The notes under the pieces are model-generated. The model was not told the origin of the DNA, ran no database searches, and saw only the letters and a program-made list of their open reading frames with translations. A program made the position numbers and the translations under genes. 64,000 nucleotides of DNA from Diaphorobacter limosus (GTDB lineage: Bacteria; Pseudomonadota; Gammaproteobacteria; Burkholderiales; Burkholderiaceae_C), in NCBI RefSeq assembly GCF_033100095.1, contig NZ_CP136921.1:218501-282500 (forward strand), in the 5' to 3' direction. Below, one piece after another: positions 54,153-63,524 of the stretch. Position 1 is the first letter of the stretch, and every line of letters starts with the position of its first letter.

Positions 54153-55106
54153 GTGAGCAAGACGGGCTATTACACGCATCGCGACTGCCGCCTGCACGAG
54201 ATGGGGCCGGGTCACCCCGAATGTCCGGCGCGGCTTGATGCGATCGAGGACAGGCTGTTGGTCTCCGGCGTGTCGGCCGCCCTCGATCACCGCGAGGCGC
54301 CGCTGCCCTCCCTGGCCGACATCGAACTGGCACACGACCGCATGCATGTGGCGGCGCTGCGAGGCCTGTCGCTGCGCCTGGTCGAGGAAGAAGAGGCCGG
54401 CGGCTCACCCTATTTTCAGCTCGACACCGACACCGCCATGAATCGCCACACCTGGACGGCGGCGCTGCGCGCAGCGGGTGCGGCGGTCGATGCCGTGGAT
54501 GCCATCATGGCCGGCGAGCTGGAAAACGCCTTCTGCAGCGTGCGCCCGCCCGGCCACCATGCCGAGCACAAGAAGGCCATGGGCTTTTGCTTTTTCAACA
54601 ACGTGGCCGTGGCTGCCAAATATGCGCTGCAACGCCACAACCTGAAGCGTGTGGCCGTGATCGATTTCGACGTGCACCATGGCAACGGCACCGAGGACAT
54701 CCTGGCCGGCGACGAGCGCGCCCTCATGGTCAGCATCTTCCAGCACCCCTTCTACCCCTACAGCGGAGACCAGGATCCGGCGCCCAACATGCTCAACGTG
54801 CCCGTGCCCGCCTACACCAAGGGCATGGACGTGCGCGAGATCGTGGAGATGGTCTGGATGCCGCGCCTGGAGGCCTTCAAGCCCGAGATGATCTTTGTCA
54901 GCGCCGGCTTTGACGCGCACCGTGACGACGACATGGGCCAGCTCGGCCTGACCGAGCAGGACTACACCTGGATCACCATGCGCATCAAGGACGTGGCGCG
55001 GCGCTTTGCCAACAAGCGCATCGTCTCCTGTCTGGAGGGCGGCTACGTGATGGGGCCACTGGCGCGCAGCGTGGAAGCCCATGTGCGCGTACTGGCCGAT
55101 CTGTGA
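54153..55106 (+). CDS. Histone-deacetylase-family (acetoin utilisation-like) amidohydrolase
   Basis: 317 residues from GTG 54153 (GGGAG 7 bases upstream). Zn-dependent deacetylase fold: RPPGHHAEHKKAMGFCFFNN carries the His-His pair, VAVIDFDVHHGNGTED the Zn-binding Asp and His, FVSAGFDAHRDD the further Asp. Targets could be acetylated proteins, polyamines or small molecules. It is followed after 14 bp by an enoyl-CoA hydratase, so probably co-transcribed. Confidence 0.92.
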   Translation: MSKTGYYTHRDCRLHEMGPGHPECPARLDAIEDRLLVSGVSAALDHREAPLPSLADIELAHDRMHVAALRGLSLRLVEEEEAGGSPYFQLDTDTAMNRHTWTAALRAAGAAVDAVDAIMAGELENAFCSVRPPGHHAEHKKAMGFCFFNNVAVAAKYALQRHNLKRVAVIDFDVHHGNGTEDILAGDERALMVSIFQHPFYPYSGDQDPAPNMLNVPVPAYTKGMDVREIVEMVWMPRLEAFKPEMIFVSAGFDAHRDDDMGQLGLTEQDYTWITMRIKDVARRFANKRIVSCLEGGYVMGPLARSVEAHVRVLADL

Positions 55107-55120
55107 AGGAGTGGGCACCA

Positions 55121-55909
55121 ATGTCCGATGAAGCCGACTTGCTGCAGGTGGAGCGCGATGCGCGCGGCGTGGTCACGCTGACGCTGAACGACCCGAAACG
55201 CTTCAACGCCCTGGGCCACGAGATGCTGGCCGCGTTGCAGCAGGCGCTGGCCGATGTGGCGCGGGACGAGGGCGCGCGCGTGGTGGTGCTGGCCGCGGCC
55301 GGCAAGGCCTTCTGCGCCGGCCACAACCTCAAGGACATGGCGCAGCACCCGGATCTGGCCTGGTACCAGGACTTGTTTGGGCGCTGCAGCCGCGTGATGC
55401 TGGCCATCCACAAGCTGCCCGTGCCGGTGATCGCGCGCGTGCAGGGCATGGCCACGGCGGCCGGCTGCCAGCTGGTGGCGCAATGCGACCTGGCCGTGGC
55501 CAGCGAGGCCGCCAGCTTTGCCACCAGCGGCATCCACTACGGCCTGTTCTGCGCCACGCCCAGCGTGCCCCTGGTGCGCAACGTGCCGACCAAGCGGGCC
55601 ATGGAAATGCTGCTCACGGGCGATTTCATCGACGCGCGCACGGCCCTGGAGCAGGGGCTGGTGAACCGCGTCGTGGCGCCTGGGCTGCTGGACGTCGAGG
55701 TCGAGCTGCTGGTGCAGTCCATCGTGGAAAAGCCCCGCGCGGCCGTCGCCATGGGCAAGGCCCTGGTCTATCAACAGCGCGAACTGGGACTGGAGGCCGC
55801 CTATCAGCTGGCCGGTCAGGCCATGGCCTGCAACATGATGGACGCGGCGGCCCAGGAGGGCGCGCGCGCCTTTGCCGAGAAACGTCAGCCGGCCTGGAAG
55901 CCGGGCTGA
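55121..55909 (+). CDS. Enoyl-CoA hydratase/isomerase family protein
   Basis: 262 residues. Crotonase fold: NALGHEMLAALQQAL, oxyanion-hole region AFCAGHNLKDM, GMATAAGCQLVAQCDLAVAS, FATSGIHYGLFCATPSVPL. In place of the usual Glu pair, the residues after TSGI are unusual (ECHDC3-like). Upstream AAGGAG supports ATG 55121. The substrate is unknown. Confidence 0.9.
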   Translation: MSDEADLLQVERDARGVVTLTLNDPKRFNALGHEMLAALQQALADVARDEGARVVVLAAAGKAFCAGHNLKDMAQHPDLAWYQDLFGRCSRVMLAIHKLPVPVIARVQGMATAAGCQLVAQCDLAVASEAASFATSGIHYGLFCATPSVPLVRNVPTKRAMEMLLTGDFIDARTALEQGLVNRVVAPGLLDVEVELLVQSIVEKPRAAVAMGKALVYQQRELGLEAAYQLAGQAMACNMMDAAAQEGARAFAEKRQPAWKPG

Positions 55910-55939
55910 TCGTCCCGGTGGCAAAGGTGTCGCAGCCGC

Positions 55940-55993
55940 TTGGCTGCGCATCGGTACCCTGGCATAATCATTTAAAAGTACGATCGTTCTTTT
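55940..55993 (+). promoter_or_regulatory. Candidate promoter with overlapping operator upstream of etfB
   Basis: TTGGCT (55940-55945), 17 bp, CATAAT (55963-55968), then a 20-bp palindrome AAAAG-T-ACGATCGT-T-CTTTT at 55974-55993, one mismatched pair. Immediately past the -10, it is positioned to block transcription. A TetR-like repressor sensing acyl-CoA is plausible, but unproven. Confidence 0.55.
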
Positions 55994-56102
55994 TTTAAAA
56001 AGTGCGGGCTTGCAGGTATTGCCGATGGTCAAAATGCTGCAGTGCGCAATAGAATGATCCGATTTACGTACACGTCAATCAACAATTGAAGGAGCAGCAG
56101 CA

Positions 56103-56852
56103 ATGAAGGTCTTGGTCCCCGTCAAACGCGTGGTGGACTACAACGTGAAGGTCCGCGTGAAGTCGGACGGCACGGGTGTGGACATCGCCAACGTCAAGAT
56201 GAGCATGAACCCCTTTGACGAAATCGCCGTCGAAGAGGCCGTGCGTCTGAAAGAAAAAGGCGTCGTCACCGAAGTCGTCGCCGTCAGCTGCGGCGTGGCG
56301 CAATGCCAGGAAACCCTGCGCACCGCCATGGCCATCGGCGCCGACCGCGGCATCCTGGTCGAAACCAACGAAGAACTGCAGCCCCTGGCCGTGGCCAAGC
56401 TGCTCAAGGCCCTGGTGGACAAGGAACAGCCCGGCCTCGTCATCCTGGGCAAGCAGGCCATCGACGACGACGCCAACCAGACCGGCCAGATGCTCGCCGC
56501 CCTGGCCGACCTGCCCCAGGCCACGTTCGCCAGCAAGGTCGAACTGGCCGGCGACAAGGTGAACGTCACGCGCGAGGTCGACGGCGGCCTGGAAACCCTG
56601 CAGCTGTCCACCCCGGCGGTCATCACCACCGACCTGCGCCTCAATGAGCCGCGCTACGTCACGCTGCCCAACATCATGAAGGCCAAGAAAAAGCAGCTCG
56701 ACACCGTCAAGCCCGAAGACCTGGGCGTCGATGTCGCCCCGCGCCTGAAGACCCTCAAGGTGGTCGAACCCGCCAAACGCGGCGCCGGCATCAAGGTGCC
56801 AGACGTGGCGACCCTGGTCGCCAAACTCAAGAACGAAGCCAAAGTAATCTGA
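56103..56852 (+). CDS. etfB: Electron transfer flavoprotein, beta subunit
   Basis: 249 residues. Accepts electrons from acyl-CoA dehydrogenases with EtfA. Begins [48 protein letters not shown] and [32 protein letters not shown] are typical. An AGGAGCAGCA site precedes the ATG. First gene of etfBA-acd. Confidence 0.96.
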   Translation: MKVLVPVKRVVDYNVKVRVKSDGTGVDIANVKMSMNPFDEIAVEEAVRLKEKGVVTEVVAVSCGVAQCQETLRTAMAIGADRGILVETNEELQPLAVAKLLKALVDKEQPGLVILGKQAIDDDANQTGQMLAALADLPQATFASKVELAGDKVNVTREVDGGLETLQLSTPAVITTDLRLNEPRYVTLPNIMKAKKKQLDTVKPEDLGVDVAPRLKTLKVVEPAKRGAGIKVPDVATLVAKLKNEAKVI

Positions 56853-56923
56853 ATGTTTTGCGGGACAGCCCAAGATTTGCGAAGCAAATTTGCTCTGTCC
56901 CCAACCGATAAGGAACTGATTTC

Positions 56924-57856
56924 ATGACCGCACTCGTTATTGCAGAACACGACAACGCCTCCATCAAGGCCGCCACGCTCAACACCGTCACCGCAGCCCT
57001 GGCCTGCGGTGGCGACGTGCATGTGCTGGTCGCCGGCGAAGGCGCAGCCGCCGCCGCAGCCGCCGCCGCACAGATCACCGGCGTCGCCAAGGTACTCCAC
57101 GCCGACGGCGCGTCCCTGAAGGACGGCCTGGCCGAGAACCTGGCCGCGCAAGTCCTGGCGATTGCATCCAGCTACAGCCACATCCTGTTCCCCGCCACCG
57201 CATCGGGCAAGAACGTCGCCCCGCGCGTGGCCGCCAAGCTCGACGTGGCGCAGATCAGCGACATCACCAAGGTGGTCAGCCCCGACAGCTTCGAGCGCCC
57301 GATCTACGCCGGCAACGCCATCGCCACCGTGCAGTCCGCCGACGCGGTGAAGGTGATCACCGTGCGCGGCACCGGCTTTGACGCCGCCGCTGCCAGCGGT
57401 GGCAGCGCCGCCGTGGACAGCGTGGCCGCCGTGCAGGACGCTGGCAAGAGCAGCTTCGTCGGCCGCGAGGTCACCAAGAGCGACCGGCCCGAACTCACGG
57501 CAGCCAAGATCATCGTCTCGGGTGGCCGCGCGCTGGGCAGCGCCGAGAAGTTCAACGAGGTCATCACCCCGCTGGCCGACAAGCTGGGCGCGGCCATCGG
57601 CGCCAGCCGCGCCGCGGTGGACGCGGGCTACGCCCCGAACGACCTGCAGGTGGGCCAGACGGGCAAGATCGTCGCGCCCCAGCTGTACATCGCCTGCGGC
57701 ATCTCCGGGGCCATCCAGCACCTGGCGGGCATGAAGGACAGCAAGGTCATCGTGGCCATCAACAAGGACCCCGAGGCGCCCATCTTCTCCGTGGCCGACT
57801 ACGGGCTGGAGGCGGATCTGTTCCAGGCGGTGCCGGAGCTGGTCAACGCGCTCTGA
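56924..57856 (+). CDS. etfA: Electron transfer flavoprotein, alpha subunit
   Basis: 310 residues. FAD-binding C-terminal half: [62 protein letters not shown]-terminal [13 protein letters not shown] is standard. A clear terminator follows (57875-57901). Confidence 0.96.
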   Translation: MTALVIAEHDNASIKAATLNTVTAALACGGDVHVLVAGEGAAAAAAAAAQITGVAKVLHADGASLKDGLAENLAAQVLAIASSYSHILFPATASGKNVAPRVAAKLDVAQISDITKVVSPDSFERPIYAGNAIATVQSADAVKVITVRGTGFDAAAASGGSAAVDSVAAVQDAGKSSFVGREVTKSDRPELTAAKIIVSGGRALGSAEKFNEVITPLADKLGAAIGASRAAVDAGYAPNDLQVGQTGKIVAPQLYIACGISGAIQHLAGMKDSKVIVAINKDPEAPIFSVADYGLEADLFQAVPELVNAL

Positions 57857-57874
57857 GCGCGCGCCACCGTACCG

Positions 57875-57901
57875 GGGCATCGCGTGCGATGCCCTTTTTT
57901 T
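57875..57901 (+). terminator. Rho-independent terminator after etfA
   Basis: GGGCATCGC-GT-GCGATGCCC then TTTTTTT. Lies 19 bp beyond the etfA stop. Read-through to the acyl-CoA dehydrogenase gene 35 bp on would be limited. Confidence 0.85.
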
Positions 57902-57935
57902 CGCCACCCATCTCCATCCAACCATATCCATTCCC

Positions 57936-59726
57936 ATGAGCTATACCGCCCCCGTCAAGGACATGTTGTTTGCCATCGAGCACCTGGCGCGCATCGACCA
58001 CGTCGCGCAGATTCCCGGCTTTGAGGATGCGGGCCTGGACACGGCCGCCGCCGTGTTGGAGGAATGCGCCAAGTTCAACGAGGGGGTGGTGGCGCCGCTG
58101 AACGTGGAGGGCGACCGCAACCCGTCCTCGTTCAAGGACGGTCAGGTCACCACCACGCCCGGTTTCAAGGACGCGTACGCCCAGTTCACCGAGGCCGGCT
58201 GGCAGGGGCTGCAGCACCCGGCAGCCTTTGGTGGCCAGGGCCTGCCCAAGACCATTGGAGCGGCCTGCGGCGAAATCCTGCACGCCGCCAACCTGAGCTT
58301 TGCGCTGTGCCCGCTGCTCACTGATGGCGCCATCGAGGCGCTGCTCACCGCTGGCAGCGAGGAACTCAAGGCCATTTACCTGGAGAAGCTGATTTCCGGC
58401 CAGTGGACCGGCACCATGAACCTGACCGAGCCCCAGGCCGGCTCCGATCTGGCCCAGGTGCGTACCAAGGCCGAGCCGCAGGGCGACGGCACCTACAAGG
58501 TTTTCGGCACCAAGATCTTTATCACCTATGGTGAGCACGACATGGCCGAGAACATCGTGCACCTGGTGCTGGCGCGCGTGGCCGGGGCGCCCGAGGGCGT
58601 CAAGGGCATCAGTCTGTTCGTGGTGCCGAAGTTCATGGTCAATAGCGATGGCAGCCTGGGCGCGCGCAACGATGCGCATTGCGTCTCCATCGAGCACAAG
58701 CTGGGGATCAAGGCCAGCCCCACGGCCGTGCTGCAGTTTGGTGACCACGGCGGCGCCATCGGTTATTTGGTGGGCGAGGAGAACCGCGGCCTGGAGTACA
58801 TGTTCATCATGATGAACGCCGCCCGCTACGGCGTGGGCGTACAGGGCATTGCGGTGGCCGAGCGCGCCTACCAGCAGGCCGTGCAGTATGCGCGCGAGCG
58901 CGTGCAAAGCCGCCCCGTCGATGGCAGCCTGCCGGCCGCCGGCCCCATCATCCACCACCCCGATGTGCGCCGCATGCTGATGACCATGCGTGCCTACACC
59001 GAGGGCTGCCGCGCCATGGCCAGCGTGGCCGCGGCCGCCTTCGATGCGGCGCATCACCATCCTGACCCGCAGGTGGCCAGGGATAACGCGGCCTTCTATG
59101 AGTTCCTGGTGCCGCTGGTCAAGGGCTACAGCACCGAGATGAGCCAGGAGGTCACCAGCCTGGGTGTGCAGGTGCATGGCGGCATGGGCTTCATCGAGGA
59201 AACCGGGGCCGCCCAGCATTACCGCGACAGCAAGATCCTGACCATCTACGAGGGCACGACCGCCATCCAGGCCAATGACCTGGTGGGGCGCAAGACGGCG
59301 CGCGACGGCGGTCAGTTGGCGAAGGCAGTCGCCGCGCAGATCGAGCAGACCGAGGCCGAGCTGCAGGCCAGCGGCACTGCCGACGCCCAGGCCGTGGCCC
59401 GGCGGCTGGCAGCCGCGCGCCAGGCCTTTCTGGATGCCGTGGACTTCATGGCCGCGAATACCAAGGCCAACCCGAACGCCGCCTTTGCCGGCAGCGTGCC
59501 CTACCTGATGTTGGCCGGCAACCTGGTGGCCGGCTGGCAAATGGGTCGCGCGCTGCTGGTGGCGCAGCAGCTGTCGTCCAAGGGACAGGATCAGGCCTTC
59601 ATGCAGGCCAAGATCGCCACGGCGCGCTTCTATGCCGAGCACATTCTGGTGAAGGCCCCGGCGCAGCGCGACGCCATCGTCGAGGGCGCGGCCAGCGTCA
59701 CGGCGCTGGCGCTCGATGCGTTTTGA
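57936..59726 (+). CDS. Acyl-CoA dehydrogenase (large, C-terminal-extended type)
   Basis: 596 residues. Oxidises acyl-CoA and passes electrons to ETF. Has the N-terminal extension of this subclass (MSYTAPVKDMLFAIEHL), TGTMNLTEPQAGSDLAQVRTKA for FAD, YFxP-like central helices, LGVQVHGGMGFIEETGAAQHYRDSKILTIYEGTTAIQ with the catalytic-base Glu, and a C-terminal helical domain. The subclass includes DmdC-type enzymes; chain-length range cannot be assigned. Confidence 0.93.
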   Translation: MSYTAPVKDMLFAIEHLARIDHVAQIPGFEDAGLDTAAAVLEECAKFNEGVVAPLNVEGDRNPSSFKDGQVTTTPGFKDAYAQFTEAGWQGLQHPAAFGGQGLPKTIGAACGEILHAANLSFALCPLLTDGAIEALLTAGSEELKAIYLEKLISGQWTGTMNLTEPQAGSDLAQVRTKAEPQGDGTYKVFGTKIFITYGEHDMAENIVHLVLARVAGAPEGVKGISLFVVPKFMVNSDGSLGARNDAHCVSIEHKLGIKASPTAVLQFGDHGGAIGYLVGEENRGLEYMFIMMNAARYGVGVQGIAVAERAYQQAVQYARERVQSRPVDGSLPAAGPIIHHPDVRRMLMTMRAYTEGCRAMASVAAAAFDAAHHHPDPQVARDNAAFYEFLVPLVKGYSTEMSQEVTSLGVQVHGGMGFIEETGAAQHYRDSKILTIYEGTTAIQANDLVGRKTARDGGQLAKAVAAQIEQTEAELQASGTADAQAVARRLAAARQAFLDAVDFMAANTKANPNAAFAGSVPYLMLAGNLVAGWQMGRALLVAQQLSSKGQDQAFMQAKIATARFYAEHILVKAPAQRDAIVEGAASVTALALDAF

Positions 59727-59730
59727 CGAT

Positions 59731-59781
59731 TGATATTGTTTTGATAGCTGCATGCGCTTGATGGATAAGCGCTGCAGCCCT
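59731..59781. repeat. Comamonadaceae-type dyad repeat
   Basis: TGATATTGTTTTGATAGCTG, CATGCGCTTGATGGATAAGC, GCTGCAGCCC. It lies between the acyl-CoA dehydrogenase and nitronate monooxygenase genes. Confidence 0.75.
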
Positions 59782-59805
59782 GTTTATTGCCAAGGAGACT
59801 GCCCT

Positions 59806-60762
59806 ATGTCCAGCTTGCCGCCGGCCCTGCAAAAGCTCTCGCTGCCCGTGATTGGCGCGCCACTGTTCATCATCAGCAACCCCCAGCTGGTGATAGCGCA
59901 GTGCCAGGCTGGCATCGTCGGCTCCATGCCCGCGCTCAACGCCCGCCCGGCCGCGCAGCTGGAGGACTGGCTGGCCGAGATCACCGAGACCCTGGCCGCC
60001 TGGGACAGGGCGCACCCCGAGAGCCCGGCGGCGCCGTTTGCCATCAACCAGATCGTGCACAAGAGCAATGACCGGCTGGAGCACGACATGCAGGTCTGCG
60101 CCAAATACAAGGTGCCCATCGTCATCACGTCCCTGGGCGCGCGCGAGGACGTGAACCAGGCCGTGCATGGCTGGGGCGGCATCGTGCTGCACGACATCAT
60201 CAACAACAAATTTGCGCGCAAGGCGATCGAGAAGGGCGCCGACGGCCTGATCGCCGTGGCGGCCGGCGCCGGCGGTCATGCGGGCGTGAAGAGTCCGTTT
60301 GCGCTCATCCAGGAGATCCGCCAGTGGTTCGACGGCCCGATCGCGCTGTCGGGCGCCATTGCCTCGGGCGGCGCCATTCTGGCCGCGCAAGCCATGGGCG
60401 CGGACTTTGCCTATATCGGCTCGGCCTTCATCGCCACGAAGGAGGCGCGCGCCCACGATGCTTACAAACAGGCCATCGTCGATGGCTCGTCGGACGACAT
60501 CGTCTACAGCAACCTGTTCACCGGCGTGCATGGCAACTACCTGGCGGCCTCGATCCGCGCCGCCGGCCTGGACCCGGAGAACCTGCCCGAGTCCGACCCG
60601 AGCAAGATGAACTTTGGCGGCGATGCCAAGAAGGCCTGGAAGGACATCTGGGGCTGTGGTCAGGGCATTGGCAGCATTACCGAGGTGGTGCCGGCGGCAG
60701 AGCTCGTCGCACGCCTGGCGCGCGAATACCAGACGGCACGCGCGCGTCTGACGCTGGCTTGA
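59806..60762 (+). CDS. Nitronate monooxygenase (2-nitropropane dioxygenase family)
   Basis: 318 residues from ATG 59806 with AAGGAG upstream. FMN-dependent oxidation of alkyl nitronates. TIM-barrel landmarks: PVIGAPLFIISNPQLVIAQCQAG, FAINQIVH, GADGLIAVAAGAGGHAG, LSGAIASGGAILAAQAMGADFAYIGSAFIAT. Class I-like length. Alternatively an enoyl reductase-like FMN enzyme. Confidence 0.9.
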   Translation: MSSLPPALQKLSLPVIGAPLFIISNPQLVIAQCQAGIVGSMPALNARPAAQLEDWLAEITETLAAWDRAHPESPAAPFAINQIVHKSNDRLEHDMQVCAKYKVPIVITSLGAREDVNQAVHGWGGIVLHDIINNKFARKAIEKGADGLIAVAAGAGGHAGVKSPFALIQEIRQWFDGPIALSGAIASGGAILAAQAMGADFAYIGSAFIATKEARAHDAYKQAIVDGSSDDIVYSNLFTGVHGNYLAASIRAAGLDPENLPESDPSKMNFGGDAKKAWKDIWGCGQGIGSITEVVPAAELVARLAREYQTARARLTLA

Positions 60763-60774
60763 TGCGTTACGCCG

Positions 60775-61608
60775 TCAGCCCGTGAGGGCGGGCTGGAAGA
60801 AGGCCTGCAGCATTGGCGCCAGCGTCGGAAACTCCTGCGCAAAGCGCGGCCTGTCGACAAAGTAGGCCTCGCAGGCCACGGCAAAAAATTCTGCCGGCGC
60901 CGTGGCGCCATAGGCGTCCAGCCAGGGCCAGTCGCCGCCAAAGCGCTCGGCGATGATCACCTGCTCTCTGAACTGCTCATAGGCCGGCTGCCAGGCCGCT
61001 TGCCAGGCGGCATGCGCGTTGCGCGCCCCGGCCTGGCCCAAAAAGCCCGCGGGCAGCGGCGGGCAGCCGTCCGCCGGGCCGTTTCTCATGTCTATCTTGT
61101 GCATGAACTCGTGGATCACCACGCTGGTCGCGCCATGGCGGCCGGCGCCGTCCACGGCCGGCCAGCTCAACATGACGGGGCCATGCTCCATGGCCTCGCC
61201 CAGCAGCACCTCGTGGTAGTGGTGCACCACGCCGGCCTCGTCCACGGCCTTGCGCCGCGCCAGGGCCTCGGCCGGGTGCACGACGATGCCGACAAAGTCG
61301 TCATACCAGGCCAGCGCCTTGTCGGGCGCGCCCCAGTGCAGCAGCGGCAGGCAGGCCTGGGCGGCGATGGCGACGGCCATGGCGTCGGTCACCACCAGGC
61401 CATGGGCGCCGGAAAACTCCTTGCGCTGCAGGAAGAGGGCACTGAGCGCGCGCAGCTTGGCCTGGTCCTGCAGCGGCAGGGCGGCCAGGAAGGGGTGGCG
61501 GCCGAGCGTCTGCAGCCACAGCTCGGCGCCAATGTCGGGAACCGGCGCCACGGCGGCGCGTACACGCCGGGCAAGGTGATTCAGAAAACGCAATGCAGCG
61601 GGAGCCAT
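60775..61608 (-). CDS. mtfA: MtfA-like zinc metallopeptidase (M90)
   Basis: 277 residues. The zinc motif HEFMHKID is central (about residue 168), with the third ligand Glu probably in FFAVACEAYF. The N-terminal LQTLGRHPFLAALPLQDQAKLRALS is typical. E. coli MtfA interacts with Mlc and affects the glucose PTS. No PTS gene is nearby. It is convergent with the nitronate monooxygenase (12 bp). Confidence 0.9.
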   Translation of the reverse strand: MAPAALRFLNHLARRVRAAVAPVPDIGAELWLQTLGRHPFLAALPLQDQAKLRALSALFLQRKEFSGAHGLVVTDAMAVAIAAQACLPLLHWGAPDKALAWYDDFVGIVVHPAEALARRKAVDEAGVVHHYHEVLLGEAMEHGPVMLSWPAVDGAGRHGATSVVIHEFMHKIDMRNGPADGCPPLPAGFLGQAGARNAHAAWQAAWQPAYEQFREQVIIAERFGGDWPWLDAYGATAPAEFFAVACEAYFVDRPRFAQEFPTLAPMLQAFFQPALTG

Positions 61609-61612
61609 GCCG

Positions 61613-62395
61613 CTACATGGGGGCGATGGGCAGGCGTTGCAATCCTTGGGCCGTCAGGCGCAGCAATCCGGCGCGCGGCGGGTCGGCGGCCAGATCCCAG
61701 TCGGTGAGCACATGGCGCGCCAGGCCCTGGGCCAGCACATGGTCGGCCGGCATATGGGTGTGGCCGTGGATCAGCGCCTGGGCCCGCGCGGCCTGCAGCC
61801 AGGCCAGGGCGGTGGGCTCGTCCACATCGGCATAGACGGCCGTGCCCGCCTGCTTGCGCGCCTCGCTCTCGCTGCGGGCGCTGCGGCCCTGGGCACGGCG
61901 CTCGTGCAGCGGGCGCGCCAGCAGCTGGGCCTGCCAGGCGCTGTTGCGCGCGACGGCGCGAAAGCGCTGGTATTCGACATCGTTCAGGCACAGCGCGTCG
62001 CCATGCGACAGCAGCCAGCGCTGATCCAGAAATTGCAGCACCGTGGGGTCGGCCAACAGGGCAACGCCGGTGCGGCGCGTGAACTCTGCGCCCACCAGAA
62101 AGTCGCGGTTGCCATGCATGAAGTACATGGGCCGCTGGCGCGCGGCGCCGGCCAGCAGGGCGCTGCATGCACCCTCGAAGCTGTCCGGCTCATCAATGGC
62201 GTCGTCGCCCACCCAGACCTCGAACAGGTCGCCGAGCAGGAACACTGCATCGGCGGGCGTGCTCTCCAGATACTGACGCAATGCCTGCAGCGTGGCCGGC
62301 TGGCCCGGCTCCAGGTGCAGGTCGGCCAGGAAATCGACCGTGCGCCAGCCCGCTGGCGCGACCAGCTCGGCCATCGGCGGCACGGCCTGCTGCAT
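61613..62395 (-). CDS. lpxH: UDP-2,3-diacylglucosamine diphosphatase
   Basis: 260 residues from ATG 62395 (ATG 62374 also possible). Lipid A step producing lipid X. Calcineurin-like motifs: FLADLHL, VFLLGDLFEVWVGDD, FMHGNRDFLVG, LLSHGDALC, IHGHTHMPADH. The gene begins 8 bp after ppiB, ends 4 bp before the mtfA start, so all are probably in one operon. Confidence 0.94.
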   Translation of the reverse strand: MQQAVPPMAELVAPAGWRTVDFLADLHLEPGQPATLQALRQYLESTPADAVFLLGDLFEVWVGDDAIDEPDSFEGACSALLAGAARQRPMYFMHGNRDFLVGAEFTRRTGVALLADPTVLQFLDQRWLLSHGDALCLNDVEYQRFRAVARNSAWQAQLLARPLHERRAQGRSARSESEARKQAGTAVYADVDEPTALAWLQAARAQALIHGHTHMPADHVLAQGLARHVLTDWDLAADPPRAGLLRLTAQGLQRLPIAPM

Positions 62396-62403
62396 GGCCT
62401 GGC

Positions 62404-62931
62404 TTACAGCGCCACGGCCTTGTCGATCACCACGGCGTCGAACGGCACGTCGTCGTGGAAACCCTTGCGCGTGGTGCGCACCTTCTTGATGCTCTCCACC
62501 ACGTCCTCGCCCTTGACCACCTTGCCGAACACGGCATAGCCCCAGCCCTGGGGGGTGGGCGAGGTGTGGTTCAAAAAGCCGTTGTCCACCGTGTTGATGA
62601 AGAACTGGGCCGTCGCGCTGTGCGGCTCGCCGGTGCGCGCCATGGCGATGGTGTACTTGTCGTTCTTCAGGCCGTTGGCGGCCTCGTTCTCGATGGGCGC
62701 GTCCGTGCCCTTTTGCTTCATGTCGGCGGTAAAGCCTCCGCCCTGGATCATGAAGCCCTTGATCACGCGGTGGAAGATGGTGCCGTCGTAATGGCCCTTG
62801 TTCACGTAGGCCAGGAAGTTGGCGGTGCACTTGGGCGCGTTCACGGCGTCCAGCTCCAGCGTGATCACGCCCTGGGTGGCGGTCTCGGCGACGTTGATGG
62901 TGACGTGCAGTTCGACTTGCGGGTTGCTCAT
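62404..62931 (-). CDS. ppiB: Peptidyl-prolyl cis-trans isomerase B (cytoplasmic cyclophilin)
   Basis: 175 residues. Cyclophilin catalytic segment [15 protein letters not shown] and FFINTVDN are present, with no signal peptide. Nearly the same core as the following periplasmic paralogue upstream (62949-63524). It would catalyse proline isomerisation in the cytoplasm. Confidence 0.95.
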   Translation of the reverse strand: MSNPQVELHVTINVAETATQGVITLELDAVNAPKCTANFLAYVNKGHYDGTIFHRVIKGFMIQGGGFTADMKQKGTDAPIENEAANGLKNDKYTIAMARTGEPHSATAQFFINTVDNGFLNHTSPTPQGWGYAVFGKVVKGEDVVESIKKVRTTRKGFHDDVPFDAVVIDKAVAL

Positions 62932-62948
62932 GGCGCTTTTCCTTTCGG

Positions 62949-63524
62949 TTATTTGACCAGGGTTGCGGATTGGATCAGCACGGGCGTGTTGGGCACGTTC
63001 TGGTGCGGGCCCTTGTTGCCGGTGGCGACGCCCTTGATCTTGTCGACCACCGCCATGCCCTCGACGACCTTGCCGAACACGGCATAGCCATGGCCGTCCG
63101 GGCTGGGGGCATTGAGCATGGCGTTGTTGTTCACGTTGATGAAGAACTGCGCCGTGGCTGAATCCGGGATGGAGGTGCGCGCCATGGCGATGGTGTACTT
63201 GTCGTTCTTCAGACCGTTGTTGGCCTCCAGTGCGATCGGCGCGCGCGTGCTCTTCTGCACCAGGTCGGGCGTGAAACCGCCGCCCTGGATCATGAAGCCG
63301 TCGATGACGCGGTGAAACACCGTGCCGTCGTAATGTTTGTCCTGGACATAGGCGAGGAAGTTCTCCACCGTCTTGGGCGCCTTGGCCGGATCGAGCTGCA
63401 CCACGATGTCGCCCAGGCTGGTGGCCAGCTTGACCTTGGGGGCCTGCTGTGCATTTGCTGTAGAAAACATAGCTGCCAGCGCAATACCGGCAACGGCTAC
63501 AGCCGTATTTCTTCTGGAAATCAT
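62949..63524 (-). CDS. ppiA: Periplasmic peptidyl-prolyl cis-trans isomerase A (cyclophilin)
   Basis: 191 residues. Signal peptide [20 protein letters not shown] with cleavage near TANAQ, then the cyclophilin core [15 protein letters not shown] and [10 protein letters not shown]. It is exported. It overlaps the L,D-transpeptidase gene stop by 4 bp (ATGA) and is followed by ppiB; tandem duplication is likely. Confidence 0.95.
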   Translation of the reverse strand: MISRRNTAVAVAGIALAAMFSTANAQQAPKVKLATSLGDIVVQLDPAKAPKTVENFLAYVQDKHYDGTVFHRVIDGFMIQGGGFTPDLVQKSTRAPIALEANNGLKNDKYTIAMARTSIPDSATAQFFINVNNNAMLNAPSPDGHGYAVFGKVVEGMAVVDKIKGVATGNKGPHQNVPNTPVLIQSATLVK

